NCBI RefSeq assembly: GCF_019090165.1
Contig: NZ_JAHRIB010000106.1
Location: 28,392-92,391, forward strand
Reading direction: 5' to 3'
DNA length: 64,000 nt
Source of the DNA: Streptomyces sp. BV286
Lineage (GTDB): Bacteria; Actinomycetota; Actinomycetes; Streptomycetales; Streptomycetaceae
The notes under the pieces are model-generated. The model did not search any database. It worked only from the letters and a program-made list of their open reading frames with translations, and was not told where the DNA came from. Shown piece by piece: positions 50,219 to 60,554 of this stretch. The translations under genes were made by a program, and so were the position numbers. Positions within the stretch are counted from its first letter, which is position 1. Each line of letters opens with the position of its first letter.

Positions 50219-50371
50219 GTCCGCCCCTCGCTCCCTGACCTCGTATGACCTGGTACGGGCCCCCGTGGGAGCCCGTAGGACTACGCGTGCGCCTTCGTGC
50301 GCGCCGTGCGGTGCGCCGCGTTCGACGATCTGTACGCACCGGAGTCTAGGGCCTGCTAAAGAGACCGTAAG
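50219..50371 (-). promoter_or_regulatory. nuo operon leader and candidate promoter
   Basis: On the minus strand CTTACG (50366-50371), 17-base spacer, TAGACT (50343-50348). The roughly 115-base leader contains a hairpin with 7-bp arms (50254-50260 with 50271-50277). In the rest of the 348-base divergent gap up to the first kinase gene I see nothing convincing. Confidence 0.4.
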
Positions 50372-50566
50372 CAGCCCGTCACGGGTAGGCATCGTGCGAC
50401 GGAGTTCCCGGGCCGCGGTCGGGCCGGCCCGCGACCGGTCCCGGGGGGCGATCCGGGGCTGTGGTCCGGGGCCGTCCCCGGTTGCCGGCGAGGGTGGGGT
50501 TTTCCCCCGGAGACGGAGGCGGCCCTCCTCATGGCGCCGCGGGCCGCGGCCCGGCAAGGTGGCGCT

Positions 50567-51772
50567 ATGACCGAACGCATCCTGGCCGCCGGCGCTCCGG
50601 ACGGCGGCGCCGACCGGCCGCCCCGCGCGCGCTTCGCCTATGACCGGCACACGTGGAAGGAGATCGCGCATCTCCTGGTGAACCTGCCGATGTCGCTCGT
50701 CGGATTCACGTACGTCGTCACCGTGCTGTTCGCGGGAGCCGGGCTGACGGTGACCGTGGTCGGACTGCCGTTGCTGGCGGCCGGGCTGCTGGGCGCGCGC
50801 CAGTTGGGGAAGCTGGAGCGGGGCCGGGCCAGGGCGCTGCTCGGGGTGCGGGTGGACGAGCCGAGCCCTCTTCCGTTGCGCGGGCGGGGCGGGTTCTTCA
50901 CCTGGCTGTGGATGGCGTTGAAGGATCCGGTCGGCTGGCGGACGGTGCTGTACGAGTTCATGCGGCTGCCGTGGAGCATCGTCACCTTCACCGTCACGCT
51001 GGCCTCGTTGTTCGTGCTGTGGCCGGTGCTGCCGTTCATCGCGCGCGCCCTGACCAACGCGGACCGGGCGATGGTGCGCGCGCTGCTGTCCCCCTCCGAC
51101 GAACTGGAGCGGCGGATCGCGGAGCTGGAGTCGGACCGGGGGGTGGTCGTCGACACGGCCGCGGCCGACCTGCGGCGCATCGAGCGGGACCTGCACGACG
51201 GGGCGCAGGCGCGGCTGGTGAACCTCGCGATGGGGCTCGGTCTGGCGAAGGAGAAGCTGCTGGAGGGCCAGGCCGACGAGACCGTCGCCGCCATGGTCGA
51301 CGAGGCGCACGGCGAGGTGAAGCTGGCCTTGCAGGAACTGCGTGACCTGGCTCGCGGCATCCACCCGGCCGTCCTCACCGACCGCGGTCTGGACGCGGCG
51401 CTGTCCTCGGTCGGCGCCCGCTGCACCGTGCCGGTGAAGGTGACGGCCGACCTGCCGGCGCGCCCGGCCGCGGCCATCGAGGGCATCGCGTACTTCACGG
51501 TCTCCGAGCTCCTCCAGAACGTCAGCAAGCACAGCGGGGCACGGTCCGCCTCGGTCGACGTGTGGCGCTCGGACAACCGCCTGCTCATACAGGTCCATGA
51601 CGACGGCCGGGGCGGCGCCTCGCTCGACGGCGGTACGGGGATGGCGGGGCTCGCGGAGCGGCTCGGCGCGGTGGACGGCCTGTTCATCATCGATTCGCCG
51701 GTCGGCGGGCCGACGACGATCACGGCGGAGCTGCCGTGGCGCAACCGGACGGAGGGCGCCGAGGGGAAGTAG
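50567..51772 (+). CDS. Sensor histidine kinase (first of two paralogues)
   Basis: A 401-residue kinase. The N-terminal part (about residues 25-180) is a membrane sensor region resembling PF13796 ('putative sensor'), with two double-span hydrophobic blocks (about 38-78 and 133-160). Then come the HisKA_3 dimerisation/phosphoacceptor part, His210 in [12 protein letters not shown], and an ATPase domain with LLQNVSKHSGA (N box) and DDGRGGASLDGGTGMAGL (G boxes). The ATG at 50567 follows AGGTGG. It diverges from the nuo operon; a second kinase and one response regulator lie downstream. Confidence 0.92.
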   Translation: MTERILAAGAPDGGADRPPRARFAYDRHTWKEIAHLLVNLPMSLVGFTYVVTVLFAGAGLTVTVVGLPLLAAGLLGARQLGKLERGRARALLGVRVDEPSPLPLRGRGGFFTWLWMALKDPVGWRTVLYEFMRLPWSIVTFTVTLASLFVLWPVLPFIARALTNADRAMVRALLSPSDELERRIAELESDRGVVVDTAAADLRRIERDLHDGAQARLVNLAMGLGLAKEKLLEGQADETVAAMVDEAHGEVKLALQELRDLARGIHPAVLTDRGLDAALSSVGARCTVPVKVTADLPARPAAAIEGIAYFTVSELLQNVSKHSGARSASVDVWRSDNRLLIQVHDDGRGGASLDGGTGMAGLAERLGAVDGLFIIDSPVGGPTTITAELPWRNRTEGAEGK

Positions 51773-52199
51773 CGCGCCCGGACGTCCGGAGCGCCCCGCC
51801 CCCGCCCCCGCACCCGCGCCCGCGGTCCGTCGGGCCCTTGGCCCGCGCCCGCGGTCCATCGGCCGCTTGGCCCGCGCCCTCAGCCCCGGCCCACGGCCTC
51901 GACCGAGACCCTCGACCCGCGCCCTCGACCGACACGCCCTCGACCGCCCCCGCAGGGGCGCGCCGGGGGCGTCGTCATATGTGCCGCCCCGTCGGCGGTC
52001 CGGCGGTCCGGCGGGGCGGCACGGGCGGCGGGGCGGTCCGTGACGGGGGTCCGGCGGGGTGGTGCGCAAGGTGATGCGGGGCATGCCGAGGGGTAGGGAA
52101 AACCCCCGGCCCAAGACGCCGACGCGCTCCATGTCCCGGGAGCGCCGCACCGAGCACTGTGGAGATACACCAGCGGACTAACAGAAACGGACGGCGGCC
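51773..52199. other. Gap between the two kinase genes
   Basis: 427 bases of very high GC with short tandem repeats: GCGCCCGCGGTCC about 30 bases apart near 51821 and 51849, then several CCCTCGACC units near 51895-51950, then GGCGGTCCGGCGG units near 51995-52060. No gene or good promoter is evident. Confidence 0.5.
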
Positions 52200-53555
52200 A
52201 TGGCCACGGAGTACGGACAGGGATACGGGTGGGACGACGGCCCCGGATTCCGAGGGGAGGGCGCCGGGGAGCGGTGGCACCGGCTCCCCGCCGCGCTGCG
52301 GGCGCCGATCGAGGCGCGCAGCCTGCGTGAGTTCGCCTACCTGGTGCTGAACCTGCCGATCGCCGTAGTCGCCTTCACGTTCACCGTGACGATGATGTCG
52401 CTCGGCGTGGGCCTGCTGGTCACGTTCCTCGGCATCCCGGTGCTCGCCGCGGCGCTCGCGGGCTGCCGCGGGCTGGGCGCGCTGGAGCGGGCCCGCGCCC
52501 GCGGGCTGCTGGGGCTCGACGTCGCGGCGCCCGAACCGCTGCGGATGCGCAAGCAGGGTCCGATGAGCTGGGTGGGCGCGACGCTGAGGAGCGGCGCTTC
52601 CTGGCGGCACGCCCTCTACTCGGTCGTGCACTTCCCGTGGGCCGTGTTCAGCTTCTGCGTGTCCATCACCCTCTGGGCGACCGGTTGGACGCTGCTGACG
52701 TATCCCCTGTGGTTCTGGGTGTTCCCGATGTACGGCGGGCAGGACGGACTGCAGCTGTACGGGGACGAGACGCACCGGGTCTACCTGGACAACGCCTTCG
52801 AGATCACCGTGACCGCGATGGTGGGACTGCTGCTCACACTGGCGACGCCGTGGATCGTGCGGGCGCTGACGCTGGTGGACCGGCTCCTCGTGAGCGGGCT
52901 GCTGGGGCCTTCACGGCTGGCCACGCGTGTGGTGGAGCTGGAGTCGGACCGGGGTGTCGTGGTCGACACGGCGGCGGCGGACCTGCGGCGTATCGAGCGG
53001 GACCTGCACGACGGGGCGCAGGCGCGGCTGGTGGCGCTGGCCATGGACCTGGGGCTGGCGAAGGAGAAGCTCACGGAGGATCCGCAGGAGGCGGCGCGGA
53101 TGGTGGGCGAGGCGCACGGTGAGGTGAAGACGGCCCTGCAGGAACTGCGGGACCTCGCACGCGGTATCCATCCGGCCGTGCTGACGGACCGGGGGCTGGA
53201 CGCGGCGCTGTCGTCGATCGCCTCGCGCTGCACCGTTCCCGTGCAGGTCGAGGTCGACCTGCCGGCCCGGCCCGCACCGGCCATCGAGGGCATCGCGTAC
53301 TTCACCGTGTCCGAGCTGCTGCAGAACATCAGCAAGCACTCGCGGGCCACCCGGGCGACGGTCGACGTCTGGCGGATCGAGAACCGGCTGATGATCCAGG
53401 TCGTCGACAACGGGGTGGGCGGCGCGGACTCCTCGGAGGGCTCGGGGCTCGCCGGGCTCGCCGGGCGTCTCGACGCGGTGGACGGCATCCTCGTGGTGGA
53501 CTCGCCGGTGGCGGGGCCGACGCGGGTGACGGCCGAGCTGCCCTGGCGGGCCTGA
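52200..53555 (+). CDS. Sensor histidine kinase (second paralogue)
   Basis: A 451-residue kinase with the same plan as the previous gene: sensor region with hydrophobic blocks (about 45-90, 140-175 and 200-225), HisKA_3 with His270 in [12 protein letters not shown], and ATPase domain with [11 protein letters not shown] and [20 protein letters not shown]. The block around the phosphoacceptor is nearly identical to the first kinase ([19 protein letters not shown]), so the two arose by tandem duplication, while the sensor regions differ more: this one has an additional loop ([20 protein letters not shown]). They may sense different signals and share the one regulator. Confidence 0.92.
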   Translation: MATEYGQGYGWDDGPGFRGEGAGERWHRLPAALRAPIEARSLREFAYLVLNLPIAVVAFTFTVTMMSLGVGLLVTFLGIPVLAAALAGCRGLGALERARARGLLGLDVAAPEPLRMRKQGPMSWVGATLRSGASWRHALYSVVHFPWAVFSFCVSITLWATGWTLLTYPLWFWVFPMYGGQDGLQLYGDETHRVYLDNAFEITVTAMVGLLLTLATPWIVRALTLVDRLLVSGLLGPSRLATRVVELESDRGVVVDTAAADLRRIERDLHDGAQARLVALAMDLGLAKEKLTEDPQEAARMVGEAHGEVKTALQELRDLARGIHPAVLTDRGLDAALSSIASRCTVPVQVEVDLPARPAPAIEGIAYFTVSELLQNISKHSRATRATVDVWRIENRLMIQVVDNGVGGADSSEGSGLAGLAGRLDAVDGILVVDSPVAGPTRVTAELPWRA

Positions 53556-53916
53556 GGCCTTCCCGTCCCGCGGAGCCGGATCGCCGGCCCCGCGGGACGA
53601 CGGCGTTCCCCGGTTCCCGGCCCCGGCCCTTTCCGAACGGCCCCGCCCCCTTTCTGAACGGCCCCGGCCCTTTCTGCGCGGCCCGCCCCGTCCCGGAACC
53701 GAAGATCGGGCCTCACCCCCTGCCCGTACTCGCCCCCCGGGCGTCGGGGCCGGGCACGCGGCTCCCCGCGCCCCGGGTGGCCACCCGAAAACACGCCGCG
53801 CGCGGGTCCGGATGCTGGGATGCTGGGGTCTGACGTATGTGCGGGGCGCGGGCGGGGACCGAACCCGGTGCGCGGTCCGGGACGGGCTGGGGGGCCGAAA
53901 GATCGTGGAGGACAGG
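53556..53916. other. Gap before the response regulator gene
   Basis: 361 bases without a convincing gene. It holds three tandem ~20-base GGCCCCGGCCCTTTC(T/C)GAAC-like units (53619-53679) and then a GC-rich leader to the regulator start. Confidence 0.6.
53619..53679. repeat. Three tandem ~20-base repeats
   Basis: Copies 53619-53638, 53639-53659 and 53660-53679 share GGCCCC(G)GCCC(C)TTTC(T/C)G. They lie about 240 bases before the regulator gene. Confidence 0.8.
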
Positions 53917-54576
53917 GTGCGCGTGGTCATCGCCGAGGATTCGGTGCTGCTGAGAGAGGGCCTGACCCGGTTGCTGACCGACCGCGGGCACGACGTGGTC
54001 GCCGGGGTCGGTGACGGGGACGCGCTGATCAAGACGATCACGGAGTTCGCGGCGCAGGACGCGCTGCCGGACGTCGTGGTCGCCGACGTCCGGATGCCAC
54101 CGACCCACACGGACGAGGGCGTCAAGGCGGCCGTGCAGCTGCGCAAGCAGCACCCGGGGCTCGGTGTCCTGGTGCTGTCGCAGTACGTGGAGGAGCAGTA
54201 CGCCACCGAACTGCTGGCCGGTTCCACCACCGGCGTCGGCTATCTCCTCAAGGACCGGGTGGCCGAGGTGAGGGAGTTCGTGGACGCGGTCGTCCGTGTG
54301 GCCCGCGGCGGCACCGCCCTCGACCCCGAGGTCGTCGCGCAGTTGCTCGGCCGCAGCCGCAAGCAGGACGTCCTCGCGGGACTCACCCCCCGCGAGAGGG
54401 AGGTCCTGGGACTGATGGCCGAGGGGCGGACGAACTCCGCGGTCGCCCGGCAGCTCGTGGTCAGCGACGGCGCGGTCGAGAAGCACGTGAGCAACATCTT
54501 CATGAAACTGGGCCTGTCCCAGAGCGACGGGGACCACCGGCGCGTTCTGGCGGTCCTCACCTACCTGAAGTCTTGA
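53917..54576 (+). CDS. Response regulator, NarL/LuxR type
   Basis: A 219-residue regulator. The receiver domain has Asp57 in [10 protein letters not shown] as phosphoacceptor, acidic residues Glu7-Asp8 near the start and Lys112 in YLLKDRV. The C-terminal LuxR helix-turn-helix reads [25 protein letters not shown] through [13 protein letters not shown] (about 156-200). The GTG at 53917 with GGAGG five bases upstream is preferred over the GTG four codons earlier. It follows the two HisKA_3 kinases, the usual partners of this class. Targets could be the divergent nuo operon and korAB, by position only. Confidence 0.93.
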   Translation: MRVVIAEDSVLLREGLTRLLTDRGHDVVAGVGDGDALIKTITEFAAQDALPDVVVADVRMPPTHTDEGVKAAVQLRKQHPGLGVLVLSQYVEEQYATELLAGSTTGVGYLLKDRVAEVREFVDAVVRVARGGTALDPEVVAQLLGRSRKQDVLAGLTPREREVLGLMAEGRTNSAVARQLVVSDGAVEKHVSNIFMKLGLSQSDGDHRRVLAVLTYLKS

Positions 54577-54589
54577 CCTACCTGAAGTC
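54559..54589 (+). repeat. 17-base tandem duplication at the regulator stop codon
   Basis: The 14 bases ACCTACCTGAAGTC occur at 54559-54572 (last codons of the gene) and again at 54576-54589, just past the stop. The duplicate shifts frame, so it does not lengthen the protein. Confidence 0.8.
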
Positions 54590-54597
54590 CCGAGAAA

Positions 54598-54612
54598 CTG
54601 ACACTCTGTCAG
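54598..54612. promoter_or_regulatory. Palindrome upstream of korA
   Basis: CTGACA (54598-54603), three bases, TGTCAG (54607-54612): a perfect inverted repeat 230 bases before korA and just after the regulator gene. It may be a regulator-binding site or a weak hairpin. Confidence 0.45.
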
Positions 54613-54842
54613 AAATACACCGTGGCTCGAGCGCGAGAACCAAAGGATGAGCACGCAGCGTCTTCACAGGTAACGCCGGGGGGCGGATCGATCGTGACGG
54701 ATCAGGGTGCACGGCAGTCTCAAAACGACGTCCATCATGCGAGTGTCCCGGGGAGGGCACCCCACTCCGACGTAGGGTTGGCCCCGGGAAGGCCTGCGGG
54801 AGGGCCACGCCCGGCCAGCCGCCTCGAAGGAGGTCCACTTCA

Positions 54843-56763
<1,921 letters not shown>

Positions 56764-56771
<8 letters not shown>

Positions 56772-57858
56772 GACGACCACGGAAGGCCCGGGCACGATCG
56801 AGGCGCTCACCCTGGTGCCCAAGGCCGAGGCCAAGCAGTCCATGAAGGACTTCAAGTCCGACCAGGAAGTGCGCTGGTGCCCCGGCTGCGGTGACTACGC
56901 GGTCCTCGCCGCCGTCCAGGGCTTCATGCCCGAACTGGGCCTGGCGAAGGAGAACGTCGTCTTCGTCTCGGGCATCGGCTGCTCCTCCCGCTTCCCGTAC
57001 TACATGAACACGTACGGGATGCACTCGATCCACGGCCGTGCGCCCGCCATCGCCACCGGACTCGCCTCGTCCCGCCGCGACCTGTCCGTCTGGGTCGTCA
57101 CGGGCGACGGGGACGCGCTGTCCATCGGCGGCAACCACCTGATCCACGCGCTGCGCCGGAACGTGAACCTGAAGATCCTGCTGTTCAACAACCGGATCTA
57201 CGGGCTCACCAAGGGCCAGTACTCCCCCACCTCCGAGGTCGGGAAGATCACGAAGTCGACGCCGATGGGTTCGCTGGACGCGCCCTTCAACCCGGTGTCC
57301 CTGGCGATCGGCGCGGAGGCGTCCTTCGTGGCGCGGACCGTGGACTCCGACCGCAAGCACCTCACCGAGGTGCTGCGGCAGGCCGCCGCTCACCCGGGCA
57401 CGGCGCTGGTCGAGATCTACCAGAACTGCAACATCTTCAACGACGGCGCCTTCGAGATCCTCAAGGACCGGCAGCAGGCCGAGGAGGCGGTGATCCGCCT
57501 GGAACACGGCAAGCAGATCCGCTTCGGGGCACCCCTCGAGGACGGCCTCGGCTCGAAGGGCGTCGTGCGCGACGCGCTGAGCGGGGACCTGAAGGTCGTC
57601 ACCGTCACTCCGGAGAACGAGCCGCGGATCCTGGTCCACGACGCGCATGCCACGTCACCGACCACGGCGTTCGCCCTGTCCCGCCTCGCCGATCCGGACA
57701 CACTGCACCACACGCCGATCGGCGTCCTCAGGTCCGTCGACCGCCCCGTCTACGACACCCAGATGTCCGACCAGCTCGATGCGGCCATCGAGCAGAACGG
57801 CAAGGGCGACCTGTCGGCGCTGCTCGCGGGCGGGGACACCTGGACGGTCGTCGGCTAG
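56764..57858 (+). CDS. korB: 2-oxoacid:ferredoxin oxidoreductase, beta subunit
   Basis: A 364-residue subunit with the thiamine pyrophosphate motif VTGDGDALSIGGNHLIHALRRN...LLFNN and the [4Fe-4S] ligands Cys39, Cys42 (WCPGCGDY), the cysteine in GIGCSSR and the one in NCNIFND. It lacks a fused ferredoxin domain, so electrons leave to a separate soluble ferredoxin. The start overlaps the end of korA. The next gene is convergent, with a shared terminator between. Together with the nearby nuo operon it suggests a path from reduced ferredoxin to the respiratory chain, which remains an inference. Confidence 0.94.
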
Positions 57859-57891
57859 CGGTTCCGTTTCCGGCACCACTCACGCGACACA

Positions 57892-57923
57892 CCGGGGCCC
57901 GGACCGACAGGTCCGGGCCCCGG
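57892..57923. terminator. Bidirectional terminator between korB and an HxlR gene
   Basis: A perfect 14-bp stem (57892-57905 with 57910-57923) with loop GACA between convergent genes. Confidence 0.88.
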
Positions 57924-57940
57924 CTCGCGTCCCGCGCGGC

Positions 57941-58333
57941 TCAGGTGCGGTTCCCGTCGTACGCCTCCCGCGCCTTCACCACGGCGTCCATGCGCGTCGC
58001 GGTCCAGCTCGCCAGGGCCTCGACCTGTTCGGCGGCCTCGCGGCCCAGGTCCGTGAGCGAGTAGTCCACGCGCGGCGGGATGACGGGCTTGGCGTCCCGG
58101 TGGACGAAGCCGTCGCGCTCCAGGGTCTGCAGGGTCTGGGTGAGCATCTTCTCGCTGACCCGGCCGATGGCCCGGCGCAGCTCACTGAAGCGGTGAGGGC
58201 GCTCCATCAGGCGGATCAGGACGAGGACGCCCCAGCGGCTGGTGACGTGCTCCAGGACCAGACGGTGCGGGCACATCGCCTCGCCCTCGTGGTTCCACTT
58301 GCTCGGCTTGCTGACTGCTGCGCTTACGGCCAT
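57941..58333 (-). CDS. HxlR-family transcriptional regulator
   Basis: A 130-residue winged-helix regulator. The HxlR core CPHRLVLEHVTSRWGVLVLIRLMERPHRFSELRRAIGRVSEKMLTQTLQTLERDGFV and PRVDYSLTDLGREAAEQV is complete. The single cysteine, Cys21, sits where redox- or quinone-sensing members such as QorR and YodB have theirs. It is divergent from a QorB-like quinone reductase with a 93-base gap containing an inverted repeat, so it likely represses that gene and itself until quinones or disulfide stress modify the cysteine; that is inference. Confidence 0.9.
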   Translation of the reverse strand: MAVSAAVSKPSKWNHEGEAMCPHRLVLEHVTSRWGVLVLIRLMERPHRFSELRRAIGRVSEKMLTQTLQTLERDGFVHRDAKPVIPPRVDYSLTDLGREAAEQVEALASWTATRMDAVVKAREAYDGNRT

Positions 58334-58335
58334 GC

Positions 58336-58362
58336 AAGTACCTTACTTCAAAGTGGGTACTT
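58336..58362. promoter_or_regulatory. HxlR operator (divergent gap)
   Basis: AAGTACC (58336-58342) and GGTACTT (58356-58362) form an inverted repeat with a 13-base spacer, which holds ACTT/AAGT. It begins two bases from the regulator ATG. GTAC half-sites of this spacing are usual for HxlR proteins. Confidence 0.7.
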
Positions 58363-58426
58363 TCAAAGAGTTAGTGCAGCTCCTATGGTGAGTGTCAGAC
58401 CCACCCCACAAGGAGTTGTTTCAGAC

Positions 58427-59281
58427 ATGAGCATTGTCGTCACCGGAGCCACCGGCCACCTCGGCCGTCTCGTCGTCGAAGGCCTGCTGGAGAAGGTTCC
58501 GGCGGAGGGAATCACGGCCGTCGTCCGCAACGAGGAGAAGGCCGCGGACCTCGCCGCCCGCGGAGTGAAGATCGCGGTCGCGGACTACAACGCTCCCGAG
58601 ACCTTCGACAGCGTCTTCTCCGCCGGCGACAGGGTGCTGCTCATCTCCGGCAACGAGTTCGACAAGGGCCGCGTCGGGCAGCACAGGATCGTCCTCGACG
58701 CCGCCAAGGCCGCCGGGGTCGCGCTCCTCGCGTACACCAGCGCTCCCGGCAGCCTGAGCGCCGCACTGGCCGACGACCACCGGGGCACCGAGGAGGCGAT
58801 CCTGGCGTCCGGCGTGACCTACGCCCTGCTGCGCAACGGCTGGTACAACGAGAACTACACCGAGAACCTGGCCCCCGTGCTGGAGTACGGCGCCGTCGTC
58901 CAGGCCGCCGGCGAGGGCAGGGTCTCCTCCGCCTCCCGCGCGGACTACGCGGCCGCCGCCGTGGCCGTGCTGACCGGCGAGGGCCACGAGAACAAGACGT
59001 ACGAGCTGGGCGGCGACACCGCCTGGGGCTTCGCCGAGTACGCCGCCGAGGTGGCGAAGGCGTCCGGCAAGGAGATCGTCTACAACTCCGTGCCCGTGGA
59101 GGCCTACACGGGCATCCTGACCGGCGCCGGACTGCCCGGGCCGCTCGCCGCGATCCTGGCCGGCGTGGACGCGTCCATCGAGAAGGGCGAGCTGGTCGTC
59201 ACCAGCGGCGACCTGTCCCGGCTGACCGGCCGTCCGACCACGCCGATCGCGGAGTCGGTCGCGGCGGCGCTCAAGGGCTGA
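58427..59281 (+). CDS. NmrA/QorB-like NAD(P)H:quinone oxidoreductase
   Basis: A 284-residue protein with the Rossmann motif VTGATGHLGRLVVEGLL (residues 5-21) and the body of the QorB (YtfG) type: VAVADYNAPETF-like second strand, LLISGNEFDKGRVGQHRIVLDAAKAAGV, YTSAPGSLSAALADDHRGTEEAILASG and LRNGWYNENYTENL. QorB reduces quinones with NADPH and helps against quinone stress. The ATG at 58427 follows AAGGAG by ten bases. It is divergent from the HxlR gene. Confidence 0.9.
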   Translation: MSIVVTGATGHLGRLVVEGLLEKVPAEGITAVVRNEEKAADLAARGVKIAVADYNAPETFDSVFSAGDRVLLISGNEFDKGRVGQHRIVLDAAKAAGVALLAYTSAPGSLSAALADDHRGTEEAILASGVTYALLRNGWYNENYTENLAPVLEYGAVVQAAGEGRVSSASRADYAAAAVAVLTGEGHENKTYELGGDTAWGFAEYAAEVAKASGKEIVYNSVPVEAYTGILTGAGLPGPLAAILAGVDASIEKGELVVTSGDLSRLTGRPTTPIAESVAAALKG

Positions 59282-59295
59282 GCACCGGCCGAGCC

Positions 59296-59330
59296 CCGGT
59301 TCCGGGCCCCTCCCCCGGGCCCGGAACCGG
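59296..59330 (+). terminator. Terminator of the quinone reductase gene
   Basis: A perfect 14-bp stem (59296-59309 with 59317-59330) with a C/T loop, 14 bases past the stop. Confidence 0.88.
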
Positions 59331-59460
59331 CACCCCCGCCTGTCACGACCGTATGGCGATACGGGCATGACGTGCGGGGGTTCTTGGCGCTACCTTCGTG
59401 GAGGCTGCGCGTGGCCCGGATGCCGCGGGTCCGCAGCGTTCGAGAGAAAGGGCCGTGCCG

Positions 59461-60522
59461 GTGGAGTCCAAGGGCGAGCAGCACACAGTGCTGGATTCCA
59501 GGAGTGAACAGCGGATCGGTCTGCTGAACGGCTTCGCCGCGTACGGCATGTGGGGGCTCGTCCCCCTCTTCTGGCCGCTCCTCGAACCGTCGGGAGCCGG
59601 GGAGATCCTCGCCCACCGCATGGTCTGGTCGCTCGGCGTCGTGCTGATCGCCCTCGCGGTGATGCGTCGCTGGTCCTGGGCCGGGCCGCTGCTGCGGCAG
59701 CCGCGCAAACTGGGCCTCATCACCGTCGCGGCGGCCACCATCACGGTCAACTGGGGCGTCTACATCTGGGCCGTGAACACCGGCCACGTGGTGGAGGCGT
59801 CCCTCGGCTACTTCATCAACCCGCTCGTCACCATAGCGATGGGCGTGCTGCTCCTGAAGGAGCGGCTGCGGCCCGCTCAGTGGGCGGCGGTCGGCATCGG
59901 CTTCGCCGCGGTCCTCGTCCTGACCCTCGGATACGGCCGGCCGCCGTGGATCTCCCTGTGTCTCGCCTTCTCCTTCGCCACGTACGGGCTGGTGAAGAAG
60001 AAGCTCAACCTCGGCGGGCTGGAGTCACTGGCCGCGGAGACCGCGATCCAGTTCCTGCCCGCGCTCGGCTATCTGCTGTGGCTGTCGTCCCGGGGCGGGG
60101 CGACCTTCGGCGGCGAGGGCGCCGGGCATGCGGCGCTGCTGGCCGCGACCGGTGTGGTGACGGCCCTGCCGCTCGTGTGCTTCGGCGCGGCGGCGATCCG
60201 GGTGCCGCTGTCCACGCTGGGGCTGCTGCAGTACCTGGCGCCCGTGCTGCAGTTCCTGCTCGGCATCCTGTACTTCCACGAGGCGATGCCCGCCGAGCGG
60301 TGGGCGGGGTTCGCGCTGGTGTGGGCCGCGTTGTCACTGCTGACGTGGGACGCGCTGCGGACGGCCCGGCGGTCGAGGACGGTCCTGCGGGAGGCGGCGG
60401 TCGCCGCCGCCTCGGTGGCGGCGGAGGCGGCGGTCGAGGCGGCCGACGAGGCGGACCGGGGCCCCGGCCGGACCGCCGTCCCGAGCCCGGGCCCCGGTTC
60501 GAAGCCGGGCACGCACGCGTAA
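59461..60522 (+). CDS. rarD: RarD-type EamA permease
   Basis: A 353-residue transporter of the drug/metabolite superfamily with ten spans in two EamA halves. NGFAAYGMWGLVPLFWPLLEPSGAGEILAHRMVWSL at the start and VNWGVYIWAVNTGHVVEASLGYFINPLVTIAMGVLLLKERL are RarD (chloramphenicol-sensitive) hallmarks. The natural substrate of RarD is unknown. A hydrophilic C-terminal tail (about 315-353) is Ala/Glu-rich. The GTG at 59461 is placed eight bases after GAAAGGG; GTG at 59455 is too close to the ribosome site. It converges with the next gene. Confidence 0.88.
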   Translation: MESKGEQHTVLDSRSEQRIGLLNGFAAYGMWGLVPLFWPLLEPSGAGEILAHRMVWSLGVVLIALAVMRRWSWAGPLLRQPRKLGLITVAAATITVNWGVYIWAVNTGHVVEASLGYFINPLVTIAMGVLLLKERLRPAQWAAVGIGFAAVLVLTLGYGRPPWISLCLAFSFATYGLVKKKLNLGGLESLAAETAIQFLPALGYLLWLSSRGGATFGGEGAGHAALLAATGVVTALPLVCFGAAAIRVPLSTLGLLQYLAPVLQFLLGILYFHEAMPAERWAGFALVWAALSLLTWDALRTARRSRTVLREAAVAAASVAAEAAVEAADEADRGPGRTAVPSPGPGSKPGTHA

Positions 60523-60554
60523 GCGAACCGGCAGACGATGGTCGGCGGTCTCCG

